NCBI GenBank assembly: GCA_034440615.1
Contig: JAOTOM010005180.1
Span: 1,076,501 to 1,140,500 of the forward strand
Length of the DNA stretch: 64,000 bases
Direction: 5' to 3'
Source of the DNA: Ashinkailepas kermadecensis
Taxonomy: Eukaryota; Arthropoda; Thecostraca; Neolepadidae
Positions 12,133 through 22,902 of this stretch are shown one piece after another. The translations under genes and the position numbers were made by a program. The notes beneath the pieces are model-generated. The model was not told the origin of the DNA, did not search any database, and saw only the letters and a program-made list of their open reading frames with translations. Numbering within the stretch: position 1 is the first letter of the stretch; each line of letters opens with the position of its first letter.

Positions 12133-12700
12133 CAGTATTAAATAATGGTTTTTCGTTTGGTGTGAGATGTCAAAACGAGTATAGTATGTTGTAAAAATTT
12201 ATCATGGAAGCACAATGATAAATTATTCGTGAAATAGGGTGGAATATACCACTTTCTGAACACTCAATCAACATCCTTCTCCAAGAAGTATTGACATCCT
12301 GCTCCTTGATGCATGCTTATGAAGTTTTTGTATCTCCTTTCAAACAGTATCTTATTTATACTTAGCATGTGCATGCTCTTGACAAGGAATGGTGATATGC
12401 GAACATCTAGCAATGCAAGTTCAGGTAAAGGGATTACCTATAATGTGATATGGCATACAATAGCAGTTTATGGCACAGTTATTATTCTTCCTGTCCCGAA
12501 TATAGTGCTTCCCAAATTATGAATTTCAAAACAAACAATAAAGGTACAGTCACAAGTACCTACACCATTGGCTCAAATTTGAGTCTGAAAGACATCAAAA
12601 GCATTTAAATGACACTAAGTCCGTTGGAAATTTTGACATCCTACTGTGCTCGTTTCAACATCTCACACCTAATGGAAAAAAAAACATTATTTTAACCCTG
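12133..12700 (+). mobile_element. TIR element (MITE) copy B, complete
   Basis: The left end CAGTATTAAATAATGG, then GTTTGGTGTGAGATGTCAAA and ACGAG, is the inverted complement of the right end CTCGTTTCAACATCTCACACC then ATTATTTTAACCCTG. That gives imperfect ~45 bp terminal inverted repeats around a 568 bp element. The interior matches copy A and has no transposase. A convincing target duplication was not found. The CAG-type terminus is compatible with a hAT-like origin but does not prove it. Confidence 0.75.
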
Positions 12701-13402
12701 TGGAAGCGATGTTGCTGAACACGTTCTTTTAACACAATTTTGATCCAACAGCATACTCACATGTGTACCTCTTTTGCTTGTTGCCAGGTACCTAATTCAG
12801 AATAGCTTTTTCATGATAATGATGCAAAATACCTATGCTTAACAAGTGATATTATATGACAGACCACATCATAGGTAATCCTCTTACTGTGAATTGTGTT
12901 AAGAGATGTTCATATATCATGGTCTGCAAATGTGGGTGTAGGCATGATACTTCTCAACGAGATTCTGTTAGAAATTATATATGAAGCCATCATAAAGACT
13001 CATCAAGAAAAATGATGTCGATACTTCTTTGGAATGGATGTCATTTGAGTGTTCAGAAAGTGGTATATTCCACCCTATTTCATGAATAGCATAGAACTGC
13101 CATTATGCATGTTGTATTATGATGATTTCAGAAAAGACATGCACCTATGGCAATCTACATTTTACCATCATTTATATGTGTACATACAACAAAACACAAA
13201 TGAATATTATGTGCTACATACAAAAGTGCATGATCATTTTTTTACCTCATGACCTCACTTCACGCAAGGACAATAAGTTCAGATTGTATACTTGTTGACA
13301 TGTAATGCATGCATCAACCAATACCTATGTTTTATATTACTTTAATGTTCTTATTTATGGCAAAAATATGCACTCTTGGAAGGAGTCAAATATATCCACT
13401 TG
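12701..13402. other. No recognised gene
   Basis: AT-rich, with short ORFs only. It includes the inverted MITE fragment at 13010-13085. Confidence 0.4.
13010..13085 (-). mobile_element. Inverted fragment of the same MITE
   Basis: GTTCAGAAAGTGGTATATTCC followed by CACCCTATTTCATGAA is the reverse complement of 12225-12300 in copy B. Confidence 0.7.
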
Positions 13403-13620
13403 CAGTGGCACAGCCAGGATTTTCCTAAGTGGATCTCAACCTAAAAATGTGATTAAATAGAGAAAGCTTCCAGAATATCATAAATGTATGGTTTTGCATG
13501 GCAGAATCTCAATTTTTCATTTGATCTAGTTCATTTTTTGGTGCTGGGGGAGGATGGGATGGGGCCAGGTCCATGTCCCCCTCGACATTTCTGCCCAATT
13601 GACCTGACCTATGACTTCAG
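13403..13620 (+). mobile_element. Probable hAT-type MITE fragment
   Basis: It starts CAGTGGCACAGCCAGGATTT, close to the termini of the hAT MITEs at 31376 and 43866. It includes a GGTCCATGTCCCCCTCGACA block like other G-rich elements here. The right end and target duplication are not identified. Confidence 0.45.
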
Positions 13621-13859
13621 GCATCATGCCAGATTGTACAGATATGCAAAATTGTGTAGCATATACAAACATTTAAGTCAGTTTTGAAGATCTCTGCGAA
13701 GATGCAGTCTGAAAAATGTATTGCAACATATGCTGAATGAAGATGGCAGTATGACCTCTTCCAATTAGGTGACCTTACTACCCAAGACCAGAAAGGGCTT
13801 ACATGAGCAATTGTATGTACACACTGTATGTATTCAACCACAGCTAATACCTTATATTA

Positions 13860-15290
13860 CCCTGATGTGCTCCTTTGCATGAAAATATGAGCCATAAGGC
13901 ACAGCCTTTGACATGCCATCCTTTGACTGAAAACTTTTTGGTGTTTAGCTGTCCCCCACCTAGACTTGTGTGACATGAATTGATGCCCCTTGTGTGATAC
14001 CATATATAGAAGAGCATCATACAAATTGGCATTGTCTAACCTTTTTACAATTTTATGTCTCATGAATCATATCACCCTTTAATCTCCTACACTTGAGTGA
14101 GTACATATCTGATGCTGTAAGCCTCCCCACATATTTCAAATTGCCTAGCTCAATGATAAGTATAGTAGCCTTGTGTTGCACTCTTTCTGGCATGCCTATA
14201 TCTCTTTATATAGGCTCCTTGCCTGTACACAATATTGCATGTACTTTTTCCTACATAACTTCCTTGATTTTATATCTCACACTGCTATTGAGGATTCCTA
14301 GCATTATGATTGTCCTGTTCCCAGCTGAGCTACATTGTTTTTGGCTTTAAGTTCACTTCAAACTAGCCCACCTAAATATTTTCCTTTCCAATAACATTGA
14401 ATTCACTACCTCCCATTGCATATCTAAATGGTCCACCTCCAGATGGCAGATGCATAACCTTACACTTGCCATAGTTCAAAGACATCTGCTATTTGTGTCA
14501 GCCAATTTGTTTGTGTCCTCAAAATCTATCACTTTTGTTGGAAATTTCTACCAGCTTGAAGTCATCAGCAAATTTAAATGCCCTATTCCTCAGCGAACCC
14601 CAATGTTGTTCACAAAGGTGATAAATTGAAATGGGCCCTGGAGTGAAGCCCTGTGGCACTCAACTCGAACAACATTTTATTCAGGATTACATCCATTTAA
14701 TACTTTGGTTCCTTCCCCTTAACCATGCTTCAATCCAGCCTGGAACATTTCCATCACTACTAATACTGCACCCACTAATGAATTAGATACTTGGGTGGAT
14801 TTTATCAAAAGCTTTGCTGTGGTATACTATAAGTATATTACATCTATCCTATTTCTATTGTCAACTTCCTTAGCTACACACTCCATGAACTCAAAAAGTG
14901 TATTTAAGCAAGATCTGGAAGATTTAAATCCATGTTTAGTAGGCATCCCTCAAAAGGTTATCCCTTTCACAATGAGTCTGAAGTCTAATCATTCTCATTC
15001 ACAAGTTGTCCTAATACCCTACAAACTAGTCAGGTCAAGGTGACTGGCCTGCAATTTTCCACTTTTGATTGTCCTTTCTGAAAATGGAAGCACATTTGCA
15101 TTATGCCATCTTCAACTACCTACTTCAGAATACTGAAAAAGTTTGCCTGAAAATGATACTTAGAGGAACTGCTATAACTTTAGCACACAACCAAAAGCCT
15201 AGCTTATGTGATCAGATCCTGTAGCTTTAGTTGGCTTTACTTTCTGCATGTGGTTTTCTACATCATATGTATTCCTTGTAAGATTATCTA
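13860..15290 (-). pseudogene. Degenerate CR1-like LINE relic
   Basis: Reading the minus strand from 15290 down, CR1-type reverse transcriptase blocks appear in order across many stops and shifts. HGFKSSRSCLNTLFEFM precedes IDVIYL and KAFDKI. Then PGWIEAWLRGRNQ, VPQG near 14660, and FVNNIGV follow. NYGKCKVMHLPSGGGP and RYAMGGSEFNVI mark the region after the catalytic box, and near 14190-14060 a VQHKATILI..LGNLKYVGRLT..YSLKCRRLKGDMI segment marks the C-terminal domain. The catalytic FADD box itself cannot be read. It is much older than the CR1 at 21.5 kb. Confidence 0.7.
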
Positions 15291-15715
15291 ACTTAATCCC
15301 TGTAATAGCATAACCTTCAGTGTTTTCACATGTAGGTACCTACTTGAGTCAACGTAAAAGCTGATGAGAATTGCTTTCTTAGGAACTCGACAAGGTACAT
15401 CACAATCCTCAACCAGTTACCTAAATGATCACTCCAGCTAACTATCCTCTATTTCTTGCAAAAAAAAATGAGGACTGATTGGTGCTGTTTGAAATGACTG
15501 CACACAAGCACACCAGAAACATACTGGACAGCACAAAACTGACTTTTGTGTGTCAAGAACTGAAAGAAATGAAGTACATTCTCCACTAAGGCAAAAGTTG
15601 TCTTCATTGCACTTAGCACAGTGCAAATTTTATTTATTGGCCATTTGAATGTGCACACAAATTGGCATTATTGTGCTTTGAGGCATTCACGAAAAACAAT
15701 TTTTATACACATTTT
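15291..15715. other. No recognised feature
   Basis: AT-rich, with no gene or repeat that I can name. Confidence 0.4.
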
Positions 15716-16673
15716 GGGTCTGTTCCCGTGGCTCCACTAACCTCCACAAACCTCCACTGGTCGTTCCCGTCGCAAATCCGGTGGAGATTTTTCCTCCACC
15801 AGCCTCCAACAGTGGAGCAAAAACTCCACCAGCCCAGAAGCAGGGTCCAATTGTGATTTTTCAGTTGAGCTCAATCACGGCACACTTGCGCCATATATTT
15901 GCGCGTAAACAACGTCCTCCATCATATGAATCTCATCTTCATGCATCAACTGAATACCAGGATCATCCTTTGCAAAGGAAATATAAAATTACTACAACTA
16001 TGAACAATAATCGAAGTAGCAGATGCAGACCACAAAACATGTTTTTTAGGCCTTTGATCTACGTCATTCGGCCTAAGGGGAAGATGTTACTTTACCGGCC
16101 GGATCCGCTGCAATCCCCGTGCCCAGAAGTACCACCGTTCCCCCGGCGCCGACTAAAATCTTATTCGAGCCCGATTGACGAGGTCGGGCAAGTCGAGATG
16201 AGGAAAAGTCAGCATCGGGTAGAGAAGCGCCTCGGGGCCGAGGAAGCCCGGCGGGTCCAGACACAAGATTATATGCTGTACGTTAAGAAGGCAGCCTGCA
16301 ACCAACCGCAAAACGGGGAGACTATGCTCAACCGAGAGGGAAGAGAGATTGCCTGGTTCATCCCATAGGCAAAAAGAACATCTGTGCTCCCTGCAGTCTC
16401 TGAGGACACATACATACCCAGAAATAAATACAAATTTAGGACTTTGTTTGACAAGGCACACTATGTATATTGTGTGATCATCTGGACAAACATTTGAAGG
16501 GCAATGTGCCAATTTATGATACAGCGCCAAATGCGTCCTTTTTGTCGTGGAATTCAGACCGCTGTCAGCTGATTTCTCCACCAAACTCCACCGGTCGTTC
16601 CCGTGGGCCAGTCTCAACCAGCCTCAACTAGCCTCCACTGAGTTCCTTCTGGTGGAGCCACGGGAACAGACCC
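15716..16673. mobile_element. 958 bp TIR transposon, PIF/Harbinger-like ends
   Basis: The ends are perfect 22 bp inverted repeats: GGGTCTGTTCCCGTGGCTCC plus AC at 15716-15737 and its reverse complement at 16652-16673. Both sides are flanked by TTT, which could be a 3 bp target duplication, but the run of T makes this weak. Subterminal CTCCACC/GTGGAG motifs repeat near both ends. The terminal GGGTCTGTTC and 3 bp duplication suggest a PIF/Harbinger-type non-autonomous element. The interior has a GC-richer 195-codon ORF (15781-16368, + strand) with no transposase motif that I recognise and a frame that starts inside the subterminal repeats. It may be chance or a captured fragment. Confidence 0.75.
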
Positions 16674-16679
16674 TTTGCC

Positions 16680-17110
16680 TCCATAAAGAAACAAATGGGT
16701 TAGGTTTTGTTAGGTTTGGTTAGTTTAGGTTTAGGTTGGATTTCTTTTGTCAGAAATTTGCATAACAAAACTAGGGGAAAATTGGAAGGTATTTTTCTCA
16801 AAAAGCAAGATGTGTTAGGTTATGTTGGGTTAGTTTTTTTGTTGAAAATTTGAAGAAAAAAAAATTGTTTTAAATAACAAAATGCATTTGTTCATTTATC
16901 TTATCCAAAGGGAGGTTAGATTAGGTTAGGTTATGCTACATTTTTTTTATTTTAAATATTACTTTTTATGCTGCTACCTAACTCAAAGCCCCTCATTGGT
17001 GTTATTTTGCTGACAAACTGAAAAGTAAGTATTTACACAAAAATGAGTGGTTCCATCATCTTAGTCACATTCATAAAAATTGCATTGGAAGGATAAATTC
17101 CAAAAATTCA
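16680..17110 (+). repeat. Dispersed repeat with TTAGG runs, copy 1
   Basis: It begins with GGGTTAGGTTTTGTTAGGTT and related TTAGG-like runs, followed by a conserved 3' part: GGTGTTATTTTGCTGACAAAC, AAAATGAGTGGTTCCATCAT, ATTGCATTGGAAGGATAAA and TTCCAAAAATTCAC. The same order recurs at 26960-27520, 35640-36065, 41530-41905, 43005-43265 and, inverted, at 51740-52160. No ORF or clear termini were found. Confidence 0.7.
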
Positions 17111-17898
17111 CAAAACACCCTAAAGCACAAATTTTCCCATAAATCAAACACTGTGCTGGACCACTTTGCACCACAAAGGCAGCACAAAATGAGCCAAATG
17201 AACTTATGTGATTAACAATGGACACACATTGACATACAGCTTCCATCATGAACATCCTTACCTTATATTGATATCCAAGATTATTCTTAAAATCAAAATA
17301 TTGGCAAAGGCGTTATGTTCGTTCGGCACCTACCTACCTACCTAGCTAGGTAGGTACTGCCTACTTATCTCCGGCACCTTTTGGCACACAAAAATGTTTA
17401 AACGGTCCCCGAAGGCTTTATATCTATACCTATGTGTCAATATACCCGATCACTAGCCCCGCCGACCAAAGAATGTACCTATTGGTTCCTATCAACACGC
17501 CTACCACGCTACATAGCATCATATCGCGGAGAGTGGCGCAAACCCAAGGTATCTTGAACTCTTGGCGCGGGCGAACACAGCCAAAACGAAACAATACTCA
17601 CTGGCAACATCGGGCCGGCCCCTGTCAATGTTCAGTGGTAGCCGGTGACGTCATCTGGGCGCATGCCTGGGTTCGGCCGGTTGTCACGACAGGAATAAAT
17701 AGTACTTTTCAGACTGTACTCCTGACTAGCAAGTGTAGGTGATATATATAATTTATGTCATGTGAAAGCTTGTTTCATGGCATTTCGATAATCGTGGTAA
17801 GCTTTCATATGATCGTCCTATTTATTGTGTAAACTGATGTTATTTATACCCTTGCAACATCCATCGACACTATTAACTTAAGCGCGGCCGCGCCGCCA
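17111..17898. other. No recognised gene
   Basis: The GC-richer part at 17500-17760 includes an AATAAATAGTAC polyadenylation-like motif near 17695, which could mark an LTR or transcript end. I cannot support either. Confidence 0.35.
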
Positions 17899-17900
17899 GT

Positions 17901-17971
17901 GCTGGTAGCGCAGTTGGTAGCGCGTCTGTTTAGTAACCCAGAGACGCCGGGTTCGAGGCTCAGGACGGGCG
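17901..17971 (+). tRNA. tRNA-like sequence or SINE head (not a confident gene)
   Basis: GCTGGTAGCGCAGTTGGTAG gives an A box-like D arm with GCGC pairing either side of AGTTGGTA, and CGGGTTCGAGGCTC gives a B box-like T arm. The spacing is close to a tRNA. The acceptor stem does not close cleanly, and the expected anticodon stem-loop is distorted (GTCTGTTTAGTAACCCAGAGAC). I regard it as a tRNA pseudogene or a SINE head. Confidence 0.35.
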
Positions 17972-18959
17972 AACTTTTCGTTGGTATTGACGGGGAATTC
18001 TCCTAATTAATGGCGCTAGACTACGATTTTGCTTACATGGGACGAGCTTTTGCATAAAGGGAAATTGCATAAAGGGCTAGGGTTCGGCCATCACAACTTG
18101 TGCTATGGTTGATTACTTTTCTATCCCACCAGCCATAGGAAGTACGGAACGCATTCACGGCTTAGGACAGGGCGCAGGCCCCCATACTCACTGGCACGGA
18201 CAGAGTGGGATCAGGGGCAGAGGCAGGGGCAGGGGGCATGTCCCCCTGAATTGAATAATTTGAACCTTGACCCTACGGCGGTGCATGACAAACATTAAGC
18301 TGAAATTGACGTTTTCCCCACCCACCTGCACGCACCGGTCAAAATGCGTGATACCGTCCTGCTTCTTGAGGTGTGCATATGGGTGTTGATTTTTTTGTAT
18401 TACTGGGGAGAATACATGAAGGCAATGGGCAGACCAAAATGGATTTGGGGCCACACTCCACAAGGTCCCATGCTATGGGGAAGCCAACATTGAGGGGGCA
18501 CTTTCCCCCTCCAAAGGATGTAAAGAAACACCCCTGGGTGTGCATATGATCAGGGTAGGTGATTGGTTATCAAAACTAATCAATTGAATATGTTGTCGAA
18601 CAGTGAAATGACTTGACCCGCATTATGGTGAGTGATAGCGATGTCAGTTCCAAGCTCGGCTCCATGCCTCTCCAGAGACTATCCTCAGTGAGCACACGTT
18701 GCCAGGACTCCATAAGCCTTGCTTTGGCAAGGACAGACCTCGACTATGTCCGGATCCTCGCGAAATACACGATGGTAAATTGGTCGGTTAGTTAGTTATT
18801 GTGGTTCAGGGGCGTATCGACTGCACACGTCATATAGCACCCATAACTCAGTCATTTATGTATAAAAGCGTGTGAACGCCACTTCGGACGAGTTATACGA
18901 TGATGTCGAATCTGTTCATAATAAAATTGGTACTAGCCACGTCTGCATCAGTATGTTAA
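17972..18959. other. No recognised gene; G-rich patch
   Basis: A purine-rich GGGGCAGAGGCAGGGGCAGG block with CATGTCCCCC at 18205-18250 resembles the cores of the G-rich MITEs. No ends were found. Confidence 0.4.
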
Positions 18960-20056
18960 TGGCCGGTGTAAATAACGAAAAATACAATTTCCGAGAGGAA
19001 TTTGAAACGTTTTCCCGGGTGAACAAGGTCAGACTCGTCCCCTAATACTTCCCGAAGCCATACAAAGGAACGTCCAAAGTGACGTCTCCGTTCGTGGCAA
19101 GCCGGGGACATGAAACTAAAATGTGTCGCACAGACATTCGTGGCGTGCATTTCGGGCACAGCGGCGTCTCGCCACCACCCAGAAGATATCGGTGTGTCGC
19201 ATAAGTATGTCCCACGCGCAGGCGACACAGAAACCTCGTGACGTGTGTTTCGCTGTGAGGATGAAGCCCAGTCACCAATACAGGGCTTCACAGTTTTCAA
19301 CTTGTTGTTTGCTAAGAGTCCCAGCTTGCCTGCCACTTACTGAAGAAAAATCCCTTCACATCCCAGTAAAAGTCCCTCGCAGGGAGAGAGGCAGGGAACG
19401 TGTGCACGGGGCCCGGGCACCTCGCTTCGCCGCAGCAACCGCGGCCTCGTTCCCACGGATTTCCACATGGCTCGGAATCCAACATAGAATAACCGTTTTT
19501 TTCCAGCGCAGGTCAGCAATGTAAGCCTACGTAAAATATCTTGTGCGAGTGGGTTCGAAGGATAAAACGCATTTATAGTCATAAGACTGCTAAGAGAATC
19601 TGTGTAAATTATATGCCGAGTGTCATCACATGTCTCAATAAAACTCAGTGCTTTGTCTAAGGCAACCAACTAAGATGTATAGACCAATGAACGTGGCGGA
19701 AGCGAAAACGTCCTGACCACTGTGCCCATTACAAACGCACTCCCAACACCAGACTCGGTCTTAGATCCATCTGTGTAGGTGCCTGTAAAATGGCCGTGAG
19801 ATGCCATCAACTCTGGTGCCCTTAGTCTGAATTCTTCGGGAACGACTTCACACTTTTTGAGATATGACAGCGAAATGTCAATATCTGGAGATGCCAGTAT
19901 CCAGGGTGATAAATTGGTCTGTCGAGGTGAATTGGACTCTAACACATGGTGGAAACTTTCAATGAGCTTCAGATGTCTGTTGAGCTGGTCGGACTTTTGG
20001 ACATGGTGAACACAGAACGCTGCATTCATCTCTCTGGATTGGGGGAAGGACCACAT
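18960..20056 (-). pseudogene. LINE 3' part: RNase H and C-terminal domain
   Basis: The minus-strand frame from 20056 contains an RNase H domain: TYTDGSKTESGVGSAFV (first catalytic Asp), VYTS followed by TAG at 19670-19672, LVALDKALSF, then HIIYTDSLSSL (third catalytic Asp). The TAG falls where family members have the Glu of SAEL, so the active-site Glu codon has become a stop. A frameshift follows, and another frame reads WIPSHVEIRGNEAAVAAA, with Val where GNE-AD members have Asp. The C-terminal segment GDWASSS..RHEV, RLRVGHTYATHRYLL, CPKC and MSVRHILVSCP forms the usual CCHC-like tail. The RT and endonuclease are missing above about 20100. It is a 5'-truncated I/Jockey-group copy. Confidence 0.8.
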
Positions 20057-20324
20057 GGGGTCACATGTTAAAAGTTGAAATCACAGTGAGGCCACAGCCA
20101 ACATTCGGGGGGGGGGGAGCAGTGCATCCATTCCAAAGGCATACAATGCTACTGCCCCTGGTTGCTGGTTTCGATACTATATTTTTTTGGATGGGATGGG
20201 TGCCATGCTACAAAGAAAAACGATAAATTTGCAGTATATATATTGAGTCAATCAATTTACATCAATGGATGTGTGTTCATGGATTTTGAGAAAAAGTGTA
20301 CAAATATCATGCTGATGAATGCCA
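20057..20324. other. No recognised gene; poly-G tract
   Basis: A G11 run lies near 20108. Nothing else is identifiable. Confidence 0.4.
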
Positions 20325-20868
20325 GTAAGTTGATGTGATCCCACAGTTCTGTCAGAAATGCTTCTTCTCATGTAGGAAGAAAAATAATACCATAAAGAAG
20401 CTTTGAGTGAGGTAATATGAAATGAAAAATAAGGATATATTATTGCAGCTTAGTTTGGACACAAGATATTAATCAAATATTCCCTCTTTCAAGGAAAACT
20501 TCAGTTAGCTAGGTTAGGTTAGGTTTGGGTAAATATGCATAAGAAACCCCAAAGCCAATGTTTAGTTAAAACATGTGTTGTTCTGGTGTTTCCTGTCAGT
20601 AAGTTCATGTGATCCCACAGTTCTGTCAGAAATGCTTTGTCTCATGTAGGAAGGAAAATAATACTATAAAGGAGCTTTGAGTGAGGTAATATGAAACGAA
20701 AAATAAGGTATATTATTGCAGCTTAGTTTGGCCACAAGATATTACTCAAATATTCCCTCTTTCAAGGAAAACATCAGTCAGCTAGGTAAGGTTAGGTTTG
20801 GGTAAATATGCATAAGAAACCCCAAAGCCAATGTTTAGTTAAAACATGTGTTGTTCTGGTGTTTCCTG
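20325..20868. repeat. ~270 bp tandem duplication
   Basis: CAGTAAGTTGATGTGATCCC at ~20328 recurs as CAGTAAGTTCATGTGATCCC at ~20598, and both copies close with TTGTTCTGGTGTTTCCTG. Each copy includes GGTTAGGTTTGGG and a TTTGAGTGAGGTAATATGAA block related, in inverted orientation, to the TTAGG-bearing family. Confidence 0.8.
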
Positions 20869-21362
20869 ATGTGATTTGAAGGAATTTGAGATTTTTTTGA
20901 GAATTTGAGATTGAGGAATTTGAGAAAGCTTTTTTAGATATAAGCAGTTCAAGTTGATGTGCAGATATCCTAACAAACAGTAATTTGATGAAGAAAATAA
21001 TATTAATATCATTCAAGTTACATTTTTGAAACACTAGAAAAACATCTTTTTGACAATGCAGGTACATGTTATTCCCCAGACCTAAAAAAATATGGTAAGT
21101 GTGAGGAAAATGGGGCTTTGGATGGATAACAAAGAATACTGATGTCAGATTACAAAAAAAAATCCTAACTGAATCTAACCTAACCTACTGATGTTAGATC
21201 ACCTATAACATCCTGATGTTCAATCATCTAAAGCCTACTGATGTTGGATGTTGCATGTGATTTCCCAAAGAAATGGTACAGGTATGGTACCTTAATTGTA
21301 CAATTGTACCAATCATACACTGTACATTAATTCACAATGTGATCAAGACATTGAGATAATGG

Positions 21363-21365
<3 letters not shown>
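20869..21365. other. No recognised gene
   Basis: AT-rich. A short CTAACCTAACC run near 21175 and repeated TACTGATGTTAGAT phrases are the only structure seen. Confidence 0.4.
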
Positions 21366-21451
<86 letters not shown>

Positions 21452-21452
21452 A
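21366..21452. repeat. (TA)n microsatellite
   Basis: An almost pure TA dinucleotide run immediately precedes the CR1 element. Confidence 0.95.
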
Positions 21453-21937
21453 TACCAGTTTGCCGCCAGTTGTCAAGGTGGAAACACATCGCTGTGGAGC
21501 TCCTGCTTTTCTAGATAAGTCGTTGCAGAACCGGGCAGTATACCAGGCTTAACTGTGGATAGGTATTTAGCAATTACTTCTGTGCATATATTTGCATAGC
21601 TTTATCTCATAAGTTTCTTTTTTGGCAAGCTGATTATAATATTTATATCTAGAGACGCTGCCCAGCGCCATTTTGTCCATTCTGTCTGTCTTTGTCTAGT
21701 GTGTCAGTGCTTTCAGCTACTTATATAATTTTTGGCAGTTATTCAGCAAGTGATATCTTCTTTCTTTAAAACCACTGTCAACTTTCTGCACAGTGATTAC
21801 CTTGTAAGTGCTGCATAGTTAGGAACTAGCATATATCTAAGCTTTGTCGGTTATTTTGCTCTGCTCTGTTATTTGGTAAATAATTTTGGAGCAAGATATT
21901 TTTCAATTTCAATATAGAATAAGCTGCAGCCTTTAGG

Positions 21938-22894
21938 ATGGTTAACACCAGGATGCAGGCACTAGAGGATGAGGTTAGGGCCCTTAAGGCAGAGCTTTCC
22001 AAGCTCAAAGCTTCCCTTGCTTCAAAGGGCAGGCCAGAACGTAAGGGGCAGTCTGTAGCAGGGGCATCCTATGCCCAGGTGGTCACAGGCCACCAGGTAA
22101 CTGTAGCTTCCCCTGCTGTGGAGGTGGCAGGGAGATCTGAAGAGATAAGTGTTCCTAGTGAACAGAATATTTATAGTAGCTCACAGGAGGGGCAGTGGTT
22201 TAAAGTCAAGGGGTGGAGGATTTGGAGGCGTGAGCCTAAGCAAGGGGGCAGTGAGTGGCAGGTGGTAGGTGGTAGGAGTGGGAAGAAACCTAGCGAAGCA
22301 GCTCAACAGGCAGGAGTAGTAACAACATCCAACAGGTTCCAGGCATTGGAGGACTGCCCCCAGGATAGTGATAGTGATAGTGATAGCAGCAAGGAGAAAG
22401 TGCTAGTCGTAGGAGACTCTCGTGTGCGGCATTTGGATAGGGTATTCTGTAAAGGTCGGAAAGGTAGGAGGTGCATCACCAGGCCTGGTGCCAAGGTTAG
22501 AGACCTGGTCCAAGTGGTCGCACAGGCCACCAGAGAAAACCAGTTCAGTACAGTTATAGTGCAGGTAGGAGTGAACAACATAGGTCCTGCTAGGAGTGAG
22601 GAGCTGATGCAAGACTACAGGGCCCTTCTGGCCACCCTGAAGCAAAGCAATAGCAGAGTTATTGTGACAGCTATTCTGCCTAGGGCTGGAGTCTCCCCTG
22701 AGTGGAGTTCTAGGGCACTGGCAGCCAATGCCAGGGTAGGTAGGCTTTGCAATGAGTTAGGTTTGACTTTTGTTGACAAGTGGTGCAGGTTTTATGGCTC
22801 ATCTGACCTCTATCAGAGGGATGGCTTGCACTTCTCTGAGAAGGGGGTGCAAGTGTTAGGCAAAGTATACGAACATGTCCTTCAGGGAAACTAG
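21938..22894 (+). CDS. CR1 ORF1: coiled coil plus SGNH/GDSL-type esterase
   Basis: The 318-residue product starts at the first ATG (MVNTRMQALEDEVRALKAEL), which begins a short heptad-like coiled coil of about 35 residues. A Ser/Gln/Gly-rich linker with a KVKGWRIWRRE patch follows. From about residue 150 the SGNH hydrolase fold is recognisable: block I VLVVGDSRVRHLD (nucleophile Ser), block III VQVGVNNIG, and block V DGLHFSEKG with the catalytic Asp-His pair. Esterase-type ORF1 proteins are typical of CR1-clade LINEs, where ORF1p packages the element RNA and the esterase may aid membrane or lipid contact (family knowledge, not shown here). The reading frame is intact, in contrast to ORF2. The stop is TAG, and the ORF2 frame opens a few bases downstream in another frame. 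Confidence 0.85.
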   Translation: MVNTRMQALEDEVRALKAELSKLKASLASKGRPERKGQSVAGASYAQVVTGHQVTVASPAVEVAGRSEEISVPSEQNIYSSSQEGQWFKVKGWRIWRREPKQGGSEWQVVGGRSGKKPSEAAQQAGVVTTSNRFQALEDCPQDSDSDSDSSKEKVLVVGDSRVRHLDRVFCKGRKGRRCITRPGAKVRDLVQVVAQATRENQFSTVIVQVGVNNIGPARSEELMQDYRALLATLKQSNSRVIVTAILPRAGVSPEWSSRALAANARVGRLCNELGLTFVDKWCRFYGSSDLYQRDGLHFSEKGVQVLGKVYEHVLQGN

Positions 22895-22902
22895 ATAATG
22901 GG

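Noticed and set aside
15781..16368. 195-codon ORF as a genuine gene
   Set aside because: It starts inside subterminal repeats of a TIR element and shows no recognisable domain. Kept only as a question about captured sequence.
17530..17760. GC-rich block ending in AATAAATAGTAC as a solo LTR
   Set aside because: No TG...CA ends and no target duplication were found.
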